NCBI RefSeq assembly: GCF_000243695.2
Contig: NZ_AHMN02000011.1
Location: forward strand, 464,673-528,672
Direction: 5' to 3'
Length of the DNA: 64,000 nt
From: Leptospira kirschneri serovar Cynopteri str. 3522 CT
GTDB taxonomy: Bacteria > Spirochaetota > Leptospiria > Leptospirales > Leptospiraceae
The position numbers and the translations under genes are program-made. The notes beneath the pieces are model-generated. The model worked only from the letters and a program-made list of their open reading frames with translations, did not search any database and was not told where the DNA came from. Each line of letters begins with the position of its first letter. Position 1 is the first letter of the stretch. This document shows, piece after piece, positions 1 to 11,873 of this stretch.

Positions 1-315
1 TTATCGGAAATTCCTAGAACCCCTCCTACCATTTTTATAGTTAAGAGATGGGGCGGATCGGGCGAAAAGGATCGTAAGACAGGGAAGACCGTTTTCCTGA
101 CGATGGCGATAGCCGTTTGGTTGTACGAACCAAAATCGACCCAGAAAGGTTTCTCCATTGTGGATATTGAATTTTTGCCTGAGGCCAAACAATTCAGCCC
201 AGGTAACGTAATTGTCTATGGAATGCGTTGGGTCCTTTTGCCGTTTACACTGACTCTCGATATCGTTACTGGTATATTTCAAGGTTATGCTAGGTGGTGG
301 AGGAGGGGGCATTAA
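1..315 (+). CDS. C-terminal part of a small membrane-associated protein, YceK-like (partial)
   Basis: The frame is open from the first base of the window to a TAA at the end of the gene, so an internal ATG at 103 is probably not the start; about 104 residues are visible and the rest lies to the left. The C-terminus has a hydrophobic RWVLLPFTLTLDIVTGIFQG stretch followed by a basic tail. An LPFT(L)x(L)D run of this kind is typical of YceK/YidQ-type small lipoproteins, and the lipoprotein at 24378 carries a similar one (LPFTLVFDT). No N-terminus or lipobox can be seen, so the family call is tentative. It converges on thiC. Confidence 0.5.
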   Translation, partial: LSEIPRTPPTIFIVKRWGGSGEKDRKTGKTVFLTMAIAVWLYEPKSTQKGFSIVDIEFLPEAKQFSPGNVIVYGMRWVLLPFTLTLDIVTGIFQGYARWWRRGH

Positions 316-441
316 AAAGATAACCGGCTCTTAGTTGAAGAATACATATTTGGCATGGCTCTATCGAGATAACTCTTTAAGAATTTCCGTAGATTTCCGC
401 CCCTCCTTCCAAAAATTCCTTCGAAGTTCTACTTGGATCGT

Positions 442-2226
<1,785 letters not shown>

Positions 2227-2445
2227 CTATTTTTGAATTTATGGCATTTTGAGAAAGGTTGAGTTTTTTCTTTAAAACCTGTCCCAAAATAGATCTTAAA
2301 GAATCTCTATAAAATTTAAAATTGGTGATCATCCAATCAAGTTTTTTCATAAAATCGTTGTTTAGTGATTGTTATCTAATTTAAAATTTATTTTATAAAA
2401 GTTTTTTCTGCTCGGTAAGTTTATAATCCGTTTAGTTTTCTATAT

Positions 2446-2545
2446 TAGAATTGTTGAAAATTAGTCTCCATCAACTTCTGCTTCATGGAAACGGTCGATT
2501 GATACAGTTTTTTTTGATCGAATTATAGAATTTTTCAACAACTCT
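2446..2545. repeat. R1 dispersed inverted-repeat element, copy a
   Basis: About 100 bp running from TAGAATTGTTGAAAA to TTTTTCAACAACTCTA, with the family's internal CATGGAAACGGTCGATT block. The ends are imperfect inverted repeats and carry TA at the outer edge. The rest of the 2146-2672 intergenic stretch is AT-rich and shows no gene. A lone CCTGTCCCAAAATAG at about 2279 resembles one end of the MITE at 40450. Confidence 0.8.
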
Positions 2546-2672
2546 ATTTTTGAAATTTGATTTCAACATAGTAGAATATCTTACTCATATTGATATTTTT
2601 TAGATTTTTCTATTGATGTTTGTGTAATAGATTAACTTTTTATATAGTTTGGAATGGTGAAGTTATTTGGTT

Positions 2673-3518
2673 CTAGTCAAAATGTTCTATTTCCCATTCA
2701 TTAAAATGAATTTGATTGTTTTCACAGACAAGTTCATTTATACAGAAAGAAAAATTTTCAATCGATTTATCTTCTAGAACAAATCGATCCTTATGAATTT
2801 CAAAATATCTAAAATCTGTACCTCGATAAGATTCAGCCAGAAGAAACCGATTATTTCCTAAAGAAAGAAAATCAAAATTGGATTGAGATACTGAAAAACA
2901 ATCTAAAATATTAGATTTTCGAACTAAACAAAGTTCTTTATGATCCGTCGTACTATGTTTCGAAACGGCAAGATAAAGAATCAATTTAACTTCCGAGTCG
3001 ATTTTATAATTCATCAATAAGTTAATGGAAAGTTCTGGGAATCTAATTCTTTGTTTGATTTGTTTTTTTAATTCCGGTTCCAAGTTGGACAGATTCTGAT
3101 CGGGTTGAAAAAATTTATTATCTTCATTTGGAAACCATTCTTTCCAAGAATCTGTTTTTCTGACTTCGTATAAAGAGCGTTTGGTGAGAATGGGTTGATC
3201 TCGAAATGAGATTTCTGCTTCTGCAACTCGGATCATTTGTGCACAGGCTTCAGTAGTACAAAACGGATCTTTATACCAGATAGGATAACGAACCTTTAAA
3301 AGTTTTTGTTCCGGATCAAAAGTGTAGTTACGACCTTCAATTTCTATGTAAAAGGGAAGTTTTTTGTTTCCTTTTGCAATAAATATCTTTCTGGAATCGA
3401 TGTCTATCTTTTGACAGTATAAGTTCGATAGTATAATCAAAGCCAATAAAAGAAAGGATTTGTTTGATATTTTAGTATTTAGAAATTTATAAAAGTTGAA
3501 TGTTAGGCGATCTTTCAT
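2673..3518 (-). CDS. Probable lipoprotein of unknown function
   Basis: The 281-residue protein starts with a basic stretch, then a hydrophobic segment ending LSNLYC, which fits a spirochaetal lipobox (Cys about residue 35). The mature part has no family I recognise. It contains a cysteine-bearing segment (DPFCTTEACAQ) and short beta-like strands, and ends IHFNEWEIEHFD. No strong ribosome-binding site precedes the ATG, but no better in-frame start is available. It stands alone between repeat-bearing intergenic regions. The lipoprotein call is inference from the N-terminus only. Confidence 0.7.
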   Translation of the reverse strand: MKDRLTFNFYKFLNTKISNKSFLLLALIILSNLYCQKIDIDSRKIFIAKGNKKLPFYIEIEGRNYTFDPEQKLLKVRYPIWYKDPFCTTEACAQMIRVAEAEISFRDQPILTKRSLYEVRKTDSWKEWFPNEDNKFFQPDQNLSNLEPELKKQIKQRIRFPELSINLLMNYKIDSEVKLILYLAVSKHSTTDHKELCLVRKSNILDCFSVSQSNFDFLSLGNNRFLLAESYRGTDFRYFEIHKDRFVLEDKSIENFSFCINELVCENNQIHFNEWEIEHFD

Positions 3519-3587
3519 GATTTTAATTATCGGGGTATTGCTCGGAATTATGTAATAAGATATTCAACATTTTTTTATTTAAATAAC

Positions 3588-3690
3588 GTAAGTTTGGCAT
3601 AATCAATGCGAAAGCGATTCTTATGTTGTGCCTAAAGCGCGGTTCGTAGAGAGCATTTTGCTGAGTTTACGCGATTTGTTTCATTGAATT
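3588..3690. repeat. R4 dispersed repeat, partial copy
   Basis: Begins AACGTAAGTTTGGC and contains GCGAAAGCGATT and CGGTTCGTAGAGAGC, shared with the larger R4 copies at 23915, 29488, 46552 and 63170. It is shorter than those and lacks the GGCTTGCCACA...AAACCGGA section. No ORF is associated. Confidence 0.55.
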
Positions 3691-3848
3691 TTTAATTCGC
3701 TAAAATTTTCTCCATGAAATTTAGGTTAAATAGAGTTGTGATAAAAATTTATTACTTTGTCTCCGTATGTTGATATATTTTATGCCATATTGATGAGCTA
3801 ATTTATAGTTTATTTAGAAGTTTCTAATAGAAACGAATAGATCTAAAT

Positions 3849-3950
3849 TAGAGTTGTTGAAAAATTCCATAGTTCAGATTAACAAAATGCTTCAGTCGAC
3901 CGTTCCCGTAAAACAGAAATATATGAAGGATTCATTTTTCAACAACTCTA
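3849..3950. repeat. R1 dispersed inverted-repeat element, copy b (reverse orientation)
   Basis: 102 bp with near-perfect inverted ends: TAGAGTTGTTGAAAAATT on the left and TTTTTCAACAACTCTA on the right. The interior reads as the reverse complement of copy a (CAGTCGACCGTT instead of AACGGTCGATT). It lies 88 bp beyond the stop of the next minus-strand gene. Confidence 0.85.
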
Positions 3951-4037
3951 TTTTTTTTAAATCAAACTTAAAAAATTTGTACATGCCAAAAATTATTATT
4001 TTTGAATATTTAAAAAATAATATATACATCTAGGCTA

Positions 4038-5089
4038 TCAAATTTCGTGTTCGACTATAAATTCGTTTCCCGAATCATGTTCGGCGTGAACGAAAAAAAG
4101 TAAAGGCAGCTTTTTTATTTTCTGAAAACTTTCTTCCTGCGTTAGACGATTTACTATTCTTTCAAAAGACTCCTGCGAGTAAATTCTATCTCTGTGTTCT
4201 AAATCGTTTTCATAGATTGTATCTTTATCCGTACCATGATAGGTTCTGTATTTTATTTTCGCTTTTTCAACGTTTTTGTAAGTTTCGATACAAAGATAGT
4301 ACGAAAATCCATCGTCGTCGTAATCCCATTCCATAAGAATTGCACCTACTTTAGAATCTGAATTTTTAGAAACACTAAACTCGTTTAGAATAGAATCGAT
4401 TTCTTTTGCTAAATTTTCCTCGATGGGAGAAAGTTTTTTAGGATCGGATTTCCAGCCAGACTGAGTGTGTAGATCCTTTAGCTCTGCGAATTTAAACGCT
4501 ATTTGATGAGGTGTTTCTAATTTAAAATTAGATTGTGTGATATTTTTCGTGGCAAACATATCTCGTTCTATAATTTCGGATCGATTTCGAATCAACTCTA
4601 TACAATCTTGCTCTTTGAAAAACGTCTCGCTTACAAATTCATTGGAACCGTTTTTTAATAAAAATTGAAATACCGTTAGGTCGATCAAAGGTTTTAGATC
4701 ATTGTCTTTAGCTAACTTTTCGACCGTATAACCGCGATTTAACGCTTCCATCACGGCTCTAATTGCAGACGTTGTATCTTCTAGTTTTACATAAACGCAG
4801 GCCAGATTGAGAAAAAAAGATCCTAAATCGGTTTGAATTTCCCAGGGATTTCCTAATTCTGCGATTGCTTCTGAATATTGTTGTATTAGAAAATACGCAA
4901 CTAGAACATTTGTATAAATGTTTCCTTTGTCTGCTTCGATTTTTTGAAATTGATTTGAAGCTTTCGATTTTTTTGTTTTAGGTTTTGCACTAATTTTCCC
5001 TTGTTTTCGTTTGGAATCGGATTCCCACTTACATCGATGGATTGTTTTTGATTCTTTCTAAAAGAAAATTTTGATTCATAATTTATCAA
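4038..5089 (-). pseudogene. TPR-containing protein, apparently frameshifted near its 5' end
   Basis: From the stop at 4038 the reading frame stays open to a TAG at 5058-5060. In that whole stretch the only usable start is a GTG at 4754, which lies inside what looks like a TPR segment (YTNVLVAYFLIQQYSEAI, then SFFLNLACVYVKLEDTTSAI). Upstream, a different frame begins with an ATG at 5089 (MINYESKFSFRKNQKQ) and runs 62 codons. Joining the two frames between about 4990 and 5057 gives a natural protein: start, Lys/Ser-rich linker, TPR helices, then a C-terminal domain of about 180 residues I do not recognise. I therefore read it as one gene broken by an indel. A shorter protein from GTG 4754 (238 aa) is possible. 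It is the last gene of the WGR cluster. Confidence 0.6.
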
Positions 5090-5149
5090 ATTGATCTGAT
5101 AGAAAATATTGCATAACTAAAAACAAAAGCGAATTGTATTAAGCTTTTA

Positions 5150-6643
5150 TTAAGCACTTTTATACTTAAGCTGTTTTAGATCACAGTCGTTTTCGTCTGC
5201 GTCGGTTCGAACTCCAAGATAAGTAGGTTGATACAAGGAGCCTCCTCTGTATGCATATAAATAACGAACTTCGATTATATCTTTTTCTTCCGGCATTTCA
5301 AAGTTGATCGGTATGGTAACGTTACCGACTGAAACCCAATCGTTACCGTCGTAGAGACGCATACTAACGCTACGTTTTAAATTTACCGTTTCTACGCTTA
5401 CCGTTGCGGTTTCATAAAATTTAAATTTAATCTGAGAGCCTCTGCTTGCGGGACGACCCGCTTTATAAGGAGCATTCAAATCTTTGAATACGATTCCTTC
5501 TTTTTGTTTTGTTTGTAATTCTTCGAACATAAGTTTTTTGTCTTTTGTGGACGTGACCAATTTTACGATACGAAAGGTATCATCTGGGGCTTTTAAAATA
5601 GATTCCAGTATCGTATAACGTTCTTGATAGGGAAGATGTTGAATATCGTTTCCGTCTTTAGAAAAAATGTCGAAAGGATAAAACACGTCTCCGATTGCTT
5701 CTCCGTCTAAAATAAAATCTTCTGTAAAATCAAGAGAATGATCGTGTAAAATTTGAGAAATTGCAATGATCAAACCTTTACGATTGATTCCTTCTATGTT
5801 GTTGCCGATTTTACGAATCATCATACGATTTCCGTCTAATTTTTCTTGGGCACCATATTGATCATTTTCGATATATGAGGAAAGTTCTTCTTCGTCGATA
5901 GGGTTGAGTAGTTGACAATGAACTCCACTGATTCGTTCTTCTTTTGTAGAATGTAGATAAGGAGTACCGGATTCTATTTCCGTGTATCCTTTGGCCATCT
6001 TGGAATTTACGAGCTGACGCATAATTTTTTGTGCGGCCTCATAAGATACTGGCTTTGAGGTTTTGCTTCCGGTTTGGAGAGAGCTTCCCCTTCTGCCGAA
6101 CGCAAAATGAACTACGTAACCGTCACCTTCCGGATCTATATTTACATGATAAACTTTATCGCTACCATCCCCTTGATAATAAAGGCTGATTTTATTTAAC
6201 TCTGTAGAATTTTCCGAAGGAGAGGTTTCTAAATTTCGTTCTTGAACTTTAGAGTTTTGTTTTAAATTTTCTTTTTTAGTCTCAGTTTTTTGAGAGTGTG
6301 GTTCGGTTGGTTTTAAATTTTTTTCAGATTTTGAAATTACGATTTTATCTGTTTCTTGCCGACTGGATTTTGTTTTCTCTTCAGGTTTAGAAATTATAAT
6401 TTTATTAACTTCTTGTTGAACTTCTTTCGGAGATTTGTTTCCTTCTATATAACCTTTTTTTAATTTTTCTGAAAGTAACTTTTGAGCTTCTTTGACGCAA
6501 ATTTCTTCGTTATCAAAAGTTTTGGTTTGAGAAATACCGGCTGTACCGGTTTTACCGTAAGTAACCGTAAAAGAATTTCCGGAAACTTCTATGTTCCAGA
6601 ATTTATCAGATTTATCGTCTTTGAATGTTAGGTGGTGGTTCAT
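5150..6643 (-). CDS. Double-WGR / ATP-dependent DNA ligase fusion protein
   Basis: 497 residues. WGR domain 1 is at 1-70 ([21 protein letters not shown]), followed by a charged Lys/Ser/Glu linker at 71-148, WGR domain 2 at about 152-220 (FAFGRRG), and a nucleotidyltransferase plus OB-fold ligase module at 240-497. The covalent-lysine motif I is KLDGNR (K268), motif III is LDGEAIG (313-318), motif IV EGIVFK (382-387) and motif V IKFKF (K406, K408). The C-terminal [10 protein letters not shown]...[10 protein letters not shown] resembles the OB part of phage-type ligases. All key residues are present, so nick-joining activity is plausible. WGR domains in PARPs contact DNA ends, so the fusion suggests recruitment to breaks (inference). 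The first 69 residues are nearly identical, also in DNA, to the gene at 7287. It is not the housekeeping NAD-dependent ligase. Confidence 0.88.
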   Translation of the reverse strand: MNHHLTFKDDKSDKFWNIEVSGNSFTVTYGKTGTAGISQTKTFDNEEICVKEAQKLLSEKLKKGYIEGNKSPKEVQQEVNKIIISKPEEKTKSSRQETDKIVISKSEKNLKPTEPHSQKTETKKENLKQNSKVQERNLETSPSENSTELNKISLYYQGDGSDKVYHVNIDPEGDGYVVHFAFGRRGSSLQTGSKTSKPVSYEAAQKIMRQLVNSKMAKGYTEIESGTPYLHSTKEERISGVHCQLLNPIDEEELSSYIENDQYGAQEKLDGNRMMIRKIGNNIEGINRKGLIIAISQILHDHSLDFTEDFILDGEAIGDVFYPFDIFSKDGNDIQHLPYQERYTILESILKAPDDTFRIVKLVTSTKDKKLMFEELQTKQKEGIVFKDLNAPYKAGRPASRGSQIKFKFYETATVSVETVNLKRSVSMRLYDGNDWVSVGNVTIPINFEMPEEKDIIEVRYLYAYRGGSLYQPTYLGVRTDADENDCDLKQLKYKSA

Positions 6644-7286
6644 TTGATGGATCCTAGATTCTTTGAAATATAGATTTATTGATTAGTTTATCAGTATATT
6701 AAGGTTGAATAATATTTTTAATCGATTGATATGTGTTTTTTGTATCTCGGTGGTTAGTAAAGCTCACTATTCAAATGAATACTCAAAATTTTCTACTGAA
6801 ACGCGCGCTTTTTCATAAAAACTTACAGTATTCAATTTTATACCTCACGGTTTTATTTTTTTTAGAATGAAAGTTACTCTAACCAATAGAAATCAATCAG
6901 AGTCTTCTCTAAAACTTTAAAATTAAGTCATAACATGGTTGATAACAAACCGTAGTAACTTTTATACATTACGCTTTATACTACAATAGATACGTTTTTA
7001 GTAGAATTTAAAAATTATAAGAGTTTCTACATGATTGAATTTTATACAACTTCTAAATAACGTGAGTTCTGGTAAGGATTCATTTTTCTAAAAAAATTAG
7101 AATCTGAATCCTGCAGATTGATTTTTAAAATGTGGGAACTACCACAAATCATGGTTTTACGAATCAATTCTAAAATCGTAGAGACTCATACTTTTAGAAA
7201 ATTCTTTCTTAGCCAAACTCATTTTAAATAAAGTAGTAAGTAGTCTTTGAATACAAATTCAAACTCTGTCCTTGTATTGTCCGATC
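6644..7286. other. Intergenic stretch with an R3 repeat; no gene seen
   Basis: 643 bp without a convincing ORF. At about 7128-7230 it carries an R3 unit: TGTGGGAACTACCACAAATC, then GTAGAGACTCATACTTTTAG and AAATTCTTTCTTAGCCAAACTCA. An AACGTGAGTT at about 7060 matches the boundary sequence of R4 copies. The sequence between the two N-terminally duplicated WGR genes is not itself duplicated. Confidence 0.6.
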
Positions 7287-9260
7287 TTATTTTTTTACTT
7301 TGATATACATATCTCCGTTTTCTTTAATTTTATATTCCACATAGTTCGATTTTTTTACAGCCTCTTCTATCTGAGCCAGAGTTACGTCGTGGTATTTTGT
7401 TTTAGAGATGATTTCTAAAATGGCGTTAACGTGATAAAATGAATCGTCTTTGATAGTACAGAACGCTTTGTACTTCTTTTTATTTTCATAGATAAATGGA
7501 ATCAGACTGGTTATCTCTGCAATAGGATCGGAGACACTCATGATGGAGACAGGAGTGCTAAAATCATCCGTTTCAAGAATATATTGGAATCGTTTTTCTT
7601 TTTGGTTAAAGAATTCGTATTTTTTTTCACCTTCGGGGGTTTTAATGTAAAGATACTTGCGCCATTGTTTATCACAGATAGAAATCATATCCTTGAGGAT
7701 TTGTTTTATATCTTTTCTCTCCGCACTTTGTGCTAAAAGTTTTTCGCCAACTTCCAAAGCAAGTTCTGGTTTGTAATCGCTATTATCCGCAAGCGCTCGT
7801 AACAACGGATCTTTAATTTCTGGATGAATATCTAGTTTTAAAGGATCACGTCCGTAGGAAACCGTTTTGTTTTTTTCCAATCGATCTTTATTGAAACGTA
7901 TCTGAAATTTTTGAATCTGTTCGTCAGTAAGAGGAGTGCCGTTGATATTCAGTTGTTCTAGTTCTGTAAAGTCGTGTAGAAATTCAAGGTCGTTCAATTT
8001 TGTGTCTTGCAGAGAAAGTTGGCGTAACTTTTTCAATTTCGTTACGGTGGAAAAATCTAACTCTGTACATCTGTCTGCGGTTAAGAAATTAATTTCTTTT
8101 AGCATAGAAACGTCTTTGACCGGAGTTCCGGAAATATCCACACTAAATAGCTTTTTTTTAGCTAATGCCAAAATCGCAATATCAGAAACGGAAGTGTCGG
8201 CTAAACGTATGATTTCTAACTTGAATTTTTTTTCGGCCAAAAGCGCTTCTAAAGGTTTTAGATCAGAAATTGCGGAATCGGTTAAATTCAATTTTTCTAA
8301 AGTTAGTATTGATTCAAATGTAGGTTCCTTATCTTTGTTTTCAGATTGACTGCGGAAAGTTTGTTTCCAAACTTCGCTGAGATTATTCCACCAGTTTGTT
8401 TTTAAGTCTGCAAAAGGATCTGCAGGGCGTTCGGCAATCGGGATTTCGATTTCTATTTCGAATTCGTCACAAAGTTCTTTTAGAAACAGTGAGCCAATAT
8501 TATAATATTCTAGATTGATTTCATCCTCCAATTCGTGAATAACTGGAAAAATGGCAGGTTCTCCTTCTTTATTTTTTTCGGTTGGGTGATAGATCCAATC
8601 TGAATTGTCCGTAAACTTGAGAGGACAGAATACGTTACTTTCTTTACCATCGAAGATTTCATAGACCCGATCTCCATCATCGAAAATATCAAAATCGAAA
8701 TAACATTTTCCTAATTCTATTCGATTTGTTTTTAACGTGTTATGTTTTTCAATTAGTTTTAAGAATGACTTTGGAAATTTCTTGTAAGAATTTGAATTAC
8801 CAGGAGGTTCGGCCGTAAGAGTGTTTCCGTTTTTAAATTCTACGATCAAAGTATTTCCGTTTATTTTTGCCCCCGTCGCATGTTCGAAAATTTTATGTAA
8901 TACCGGTTCAAAGCCGGTAGAGTCGACTAGATAAGAAAAGTGTTTTATTAAATCTTTCTGTAGATCTTTAGAATTTACAATTTTTTCCCATTCTTGGCGA
9001 AAATCGTTGGGCGTTTGTGCGGAAGTTTTTTCTTTTTGGGAAAAAGTTTGTGTGTTTCCTTCTATATAACCTTTTTTTAATTTTTCTGAAAGTAACTTTT
9101 GAGCTTCTTTGACGCAAATTTCTTCGTTATCAAAAGTTTTGGTTTGAGAAGTACCGGCTGTACCGGTTTTACCGTAAGTAACCGTAAAAGAATTTCCGGA
9201 AACTTCTATGTTCCAGAATTTATCAGATTTATCGTCTTTGAATGTTAGGTGGTGGTTCAT
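7287..9260 (-). CDS. WGR-domain protein with leucine-rich-repeat-like region
   Basis: 657 residues. The WGR domain at 1-69 is almost identical to that of the ligase fusion at 5150 (one visible change, Ile to Thr after TAG). It is followed by an acidic domain of about 200 residues with a SMI1/KNR4-like feel ([18 protein letters not shown]); that resemblance is weak. Residues about 315-460 form short leucine-rich repeats of about 22-24 residues ([50 protein letters not shown]). A C-terminal 190-residue domain is unrecognised. The product is probably cytoplasmic, since no signal or membrane segment is seen. The LRRs suggest a protein-binding partner of the WGR/DNA-associated neighbours. Function unknown. 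Confidence 0.85.
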   Translation of the reverse strand: MNHHLTFKDDKSDKFWNIEVSGNSFTVTYGKTGTAGTSQTKTFDNEEICVKEAQKLLSEKLKKGYIEGNTQTFSQKEKTSAQTPNDFRQEWEKIVNSKDLQKDLIKHFSYLVDSTGFEPVLHKIFEHATGAKINGNTLIVEFKNGNTLTAEPPGNSNSYKKFPKSFLKLIEKHNTLKTNRIELGKCYFDFDIFDDGDRVYEIFDGKESNVFCPLKFTDNSDWIYHPTEKNKEGEPAIFPVIHELEDEINLEYYNIGSLFLKELCDEFEIEIEIPIAERPADPFADLKTNWWNNLSEVWKQTFRSQSENKDKEPTFESILTLEKLNLTDSAISDLKPLEALLAEKKFKLEIIRLADTSVSDIAILALAKKKLFSVDISGTPVKDVSMLKEINFLTADRCTELDFSTVTKLKKLRQLSLQDTKLNDLEFLHDFTELEQLNINGTPLTDEQIQKFQIRFNKDRLEKNKTVSYGRDPLKLDIHPEIKDPLLRALADNSDYKPELALEVGEKLLAQSAERKDIKQILKDMISICDKQWRKYLYIKTPEGEKKYEFFNQKEKRFQYILETDDFSTPVSIMSVSDPIAEITSLIPFIYENKKKYKAFCTIKDDSFYHVNAILEIISKTKYHDVTLAQIEEAVKKSNYVEYKIKENGDMYIKVKK

Positions 9261-9612
9261 ATTTCTATCCGAAATTGATTTAGTATATTCTATTTAATGA
9301 ATACATCTTTGATTTAAATCTGATTCTTTTTCCAAGATATTCTGAAAAAACGGTTGAATCTATATATTTGTATCTTCTGTCGTTTTTTTTGAGACAAATT
9401 TTGAAGTGTATAAAACGGTGTGAGTAAAATTTTCTTATGTCGAACTCACGTTAAATAAGTGATCCTCGCTGAACCTTTTGGTTTACTTCAAAAACTTGAG
9501 ACTATTTCTCTCAAAAAAGACATAAGTTTCGGAGTAAATAGAGTCTGTGAGGAGTTCTATATTTCCCTGATAGATCAATGTTAACTTTTAATACATTGCT
9601 TAAATTAAAGAT
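9261..9612. other. Intergenic stretch, no gene seen
   Basis: 352 bp, AT-rich. It contains fragments also seen in other spacers (TGTCGAACTCACGTTAAAT at about 9438, an R4 edge in reverse; AAAAGACATAAGTTTCGGAG). No ORF or hairpin worth calling. Confidence 0.5.
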
Positions 9613-10761
9613 TCAATAATTATGTTCTGCTCTCAAACAATTGAAATCGGCTGAGGTTTTTAAATTTCGAAAAACCTCTTGCTGTATTAGATTATTTAAA
9701 ATTGAATTCATTGCCTGCGCATACTCGCTGTTTTTTTGTTCTAGGTCGTCTGCGTTATAATGTTTATCGTAGAGTTCCTCGTCAAAGGGGCAATCGTCTT
9801 CGTCTTCATTTTCGTCGTACGTTTCTATAAAATCAGCGAGAGTATATTTCCAGTCTCCTACGTTATTTTTTAACTTTTGAATTTTCTCAGGAGTGTTGTA
9901 GTTGTTCGGCCATTTTGATTGATATTCTTGTAAAGTTTTTTCAAAGGCTTCGATACTGTTCATCTTGATATAAGAGGCATCGATTGCAAAACCGTAAAAA
10001 GTTTCATCTACGTGGGCTTTCGCAAAAGATTTGATTTTTTGAATTGCAAAATTTGTTAAAACGTCAACTTCAAATCCTTGTTTATTTTTATGATTCTCTT
10101 TTTCTTCGGTTTTAGAAGAACTAGTTTCTTCTTCTGTGGGAAGTCCTAGTTCTATTCTGTATTTTTTTATTTCGTCTTCGGTTCCAAGGAGAACAATGTT
10201 GTTTAAAAATAAATTTCCTAAGAAAGAATCTTTTGTCTGGAAAATATGATCCCATGCGGAACGTTCGTTTTGATCTTTTACCGAATGATCTATCCACATC
10301 GTATGTAAAAGATAATCTACGATTGCAATCGATTTCGTTTTAATTGCGTAGATTAGGATCGGATCTCCAAATTTTGCCGAATTCGTTTTTAACTCTATTC
10401 CAGGTGTGTTTTTATTTGCGATAAAAAATTCGATATCTCTATTGTTTACCGTTTCGATCAAAAGTTGATAAGTGGGGCGTTTCGGAGAAATGTTTTTTTC
10501 CGGAAAATTGTTCAGCCAATAATTGCGCCATCGATCTGCGTAATCGGGACCTTCTTCTTCTGGATAATATCCTTCCCAGGCTTTCCATTTTACGAAAGTT
10601 TCAAACTCTTTATGAGCTACGTTTGGATTTTCATATTCGTATGTTTGGGAAAGAATCCGATTGTTGTTCTCATATTGTTGTATCGTAATTTGTTCTTTTT
10701 CCAAATTCAATTCTATACGATTTGTAATGTTGTGTTTTTGTATCAGTTTGATTTGATTCAT
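9613..10761 (-). CDS. WGR-like / ankyrin-like repeat protein
   Basis: 382 residues. The N-terminal 60 residues have the strand-turn layout of a degenerate WGR domain (beta strands, then FETFVKWKAWEGYY, where WGR proteins carry K..KGY). Residues about 95-175 contain ankyrin-like helices (DPILIYAIKTKSIAIVDYLL, AWDHIFQTKDSFLGNLFL). The C-terminal half is acidic, with a DENEDEDDCPFDEE patch near residue 335, and is unrecognised. There is no signal peptide. It is on the same strand as the two WGR genes downstream, separated by 352 bp with repeats, so it is probably transcribed independently. The WGR assignment is tentative; the shared context is the main support. Confidence 0.7.
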   Translation of the reverse strand: MNQIKLIQKHNITNRIELNLEKEQITIQQYENNNRILSQTYEYENPNVAHKEFETFVKWKAWEGYYPEEEGPDYADRWRNYWLNNFPEKNISPKRPTYQLLIETVNNRDIEFFIANKNTPGIELKTNSAKFGDPILIYAIKTKSIAIVDYLLHTMWIDHSVKDQNERSAWDHIFQTKDSFLGNLFLNNIVLLGTEDEIKKYRIELGLPTEEETSSSKTEEKENHKNKQGFEVDVLTNFAIQKIKSFAKAHVDETFYGFAIDASYIKMNSIEAFEKTLQEYQSKWPNNYNTPEKIQKLKNNVGDWKYTLADFIETYDENEDEDDCPFDEELYDKHYNADDLEQKNSEYAQAMNSILNNLIQQEVFRNLKTSADFNCLRAEHNY

Positions 10762-11288
10762 TGTAGGATTACTAACGGACTTTATTAGAATGGATAATTG
10801 ATTTTATTTCAACCCGCATTATCAAATGACTCGAAAATTTAGGATTACATTAAGAACTTAGATCCGATTCAAATCATACTCAGTGCAGATCTTTGTTCAA
10901 GAAGCGGATTAAATTTTTATATTTTTAAAACGATGATTTTTAATTCCTTTTTTTGTATAGTGGAAATCTTTGATTTTTATCGAAGGAACTTCTATAAAAA
11001 TCAAAGATAACGAGCCTAATCATTAGATTTCTATATAAATTGTCATTCTGTAGTTATCATCATATTAAAAATTCATTTTATAGGATTTTCTCTAAAAGAA
11101 AAAATAGTATGAATAATGTTAGTTTAAATCATTTCTAATCGACAGAATCTTTCAATTTAGAATAGGATTGGAATGTTTTGACAGTGTAAAGTTTCATAAC
11201 GTATTTAGGCTTATCATTTACAAAATCAATTTTATCGGACCTTGATTTAGAAGGCGTTTTTAAAATACGTTTTAAAAGAATCAATCGT
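10762..11288. other. Intergenic divergent region, no gene seen
   Basis: 527 bp between divergently oriented genes, so it must hold promoters for both, but no convincing -35/-10 pair stands out from the AT-rich background. No copy of the R1-R5 families is seen. Confidence 0.5.
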
Positions 11289-11873
11289 TTGAATTTGAAT
11301 AATAAAATCAAATCGTATTTACTGGTTTTACTATATTTTTTGGCTCACTGTAAGGTAGATATAAGACAGATCCCTCCTAGGGAATATAACGAGTTAAAAA
11401 CAAGCGTTTTTAATGCTCCGATTTATATCGGTAAATTTGAAGTTTTCAAATCCAATTCGTTACAGGAAACTAAAGCCTGGAAGGCCACTTTAAAATCTGT
11501 TATCAAAAGCAATAGGGCTTTTTCCGAAATAAAAGACGGAGAAGAATTTCAACCAGATTCGTATATTCTTGATGTTGAAATCAGTCCTGATTATAAGGAA
11601 GAATATAACTACTGGTGGACATGGCCGGCTATTTATCCGTTTCCCGGCTATTGGCCTTTACAAATTAGAAAAGCAGAATATACTGTTAGGATTGCTACCA
11701 CAATATCAAGAAGTAATAAAATTCTACTTCAATCGGAGCTTGAACAATCAGGTCAAGAAAACATTTATATATATGGATTTTATCGCACGAGTGAAATCGA
11801 GGAAATGGTTGAAAATACCAATTTGGTAATTTTGGAAAGATGGATCAAAGATATTTTAAGCAAATCGTTTTAA
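11289..11873 (+). CDS. Probable lipoprotein of unknown function
   Basis: 194 residues from a TTG start (no ATG in range). A basic N-terminus and hydrophobic segment end in YFLAHC, a plausible lipobox with Cys about residue 22. The mature part has an aromatic patch (YNYWWTWPAIYPFPGYWP) followed by beta strands (AEYTVRIATTISRSNKILL), the look of a small periplasmic or outer-membrane-anchored beta protein. The downstream lipoprotein gene overlaps its 3' end by 34 bp, so the two are likely cotranscribed and cofunctional. Family not recognised. Confidence 0.7.
   Translation: MNLNNKIKSYLLVLLYFLAHCKVDIRQIPPREYNELKTSVFNAPIYIGKFEVFKSNSLQETKAWKATLKSVIKSNRAFSEIKDGEEFQPDSYILDVEISPDYKEEYNYWWTWPAIYPFPGYWPLQIRKAEYTVRIATTISRSNKILLQSELEQSGQENIYIYGFYRTSEIEEMVENTNLVILERWIKDILSKSF

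Noticed and set aside
4901..5089. A separate 62-aa gene upstream of the TPR ORF
   Set aside because: Its first residues fit as the N-terminus of the TPR protein in another frame and its last 40 residues look like the out-of-frame reading of the linker; treated as one frameshifted gene.
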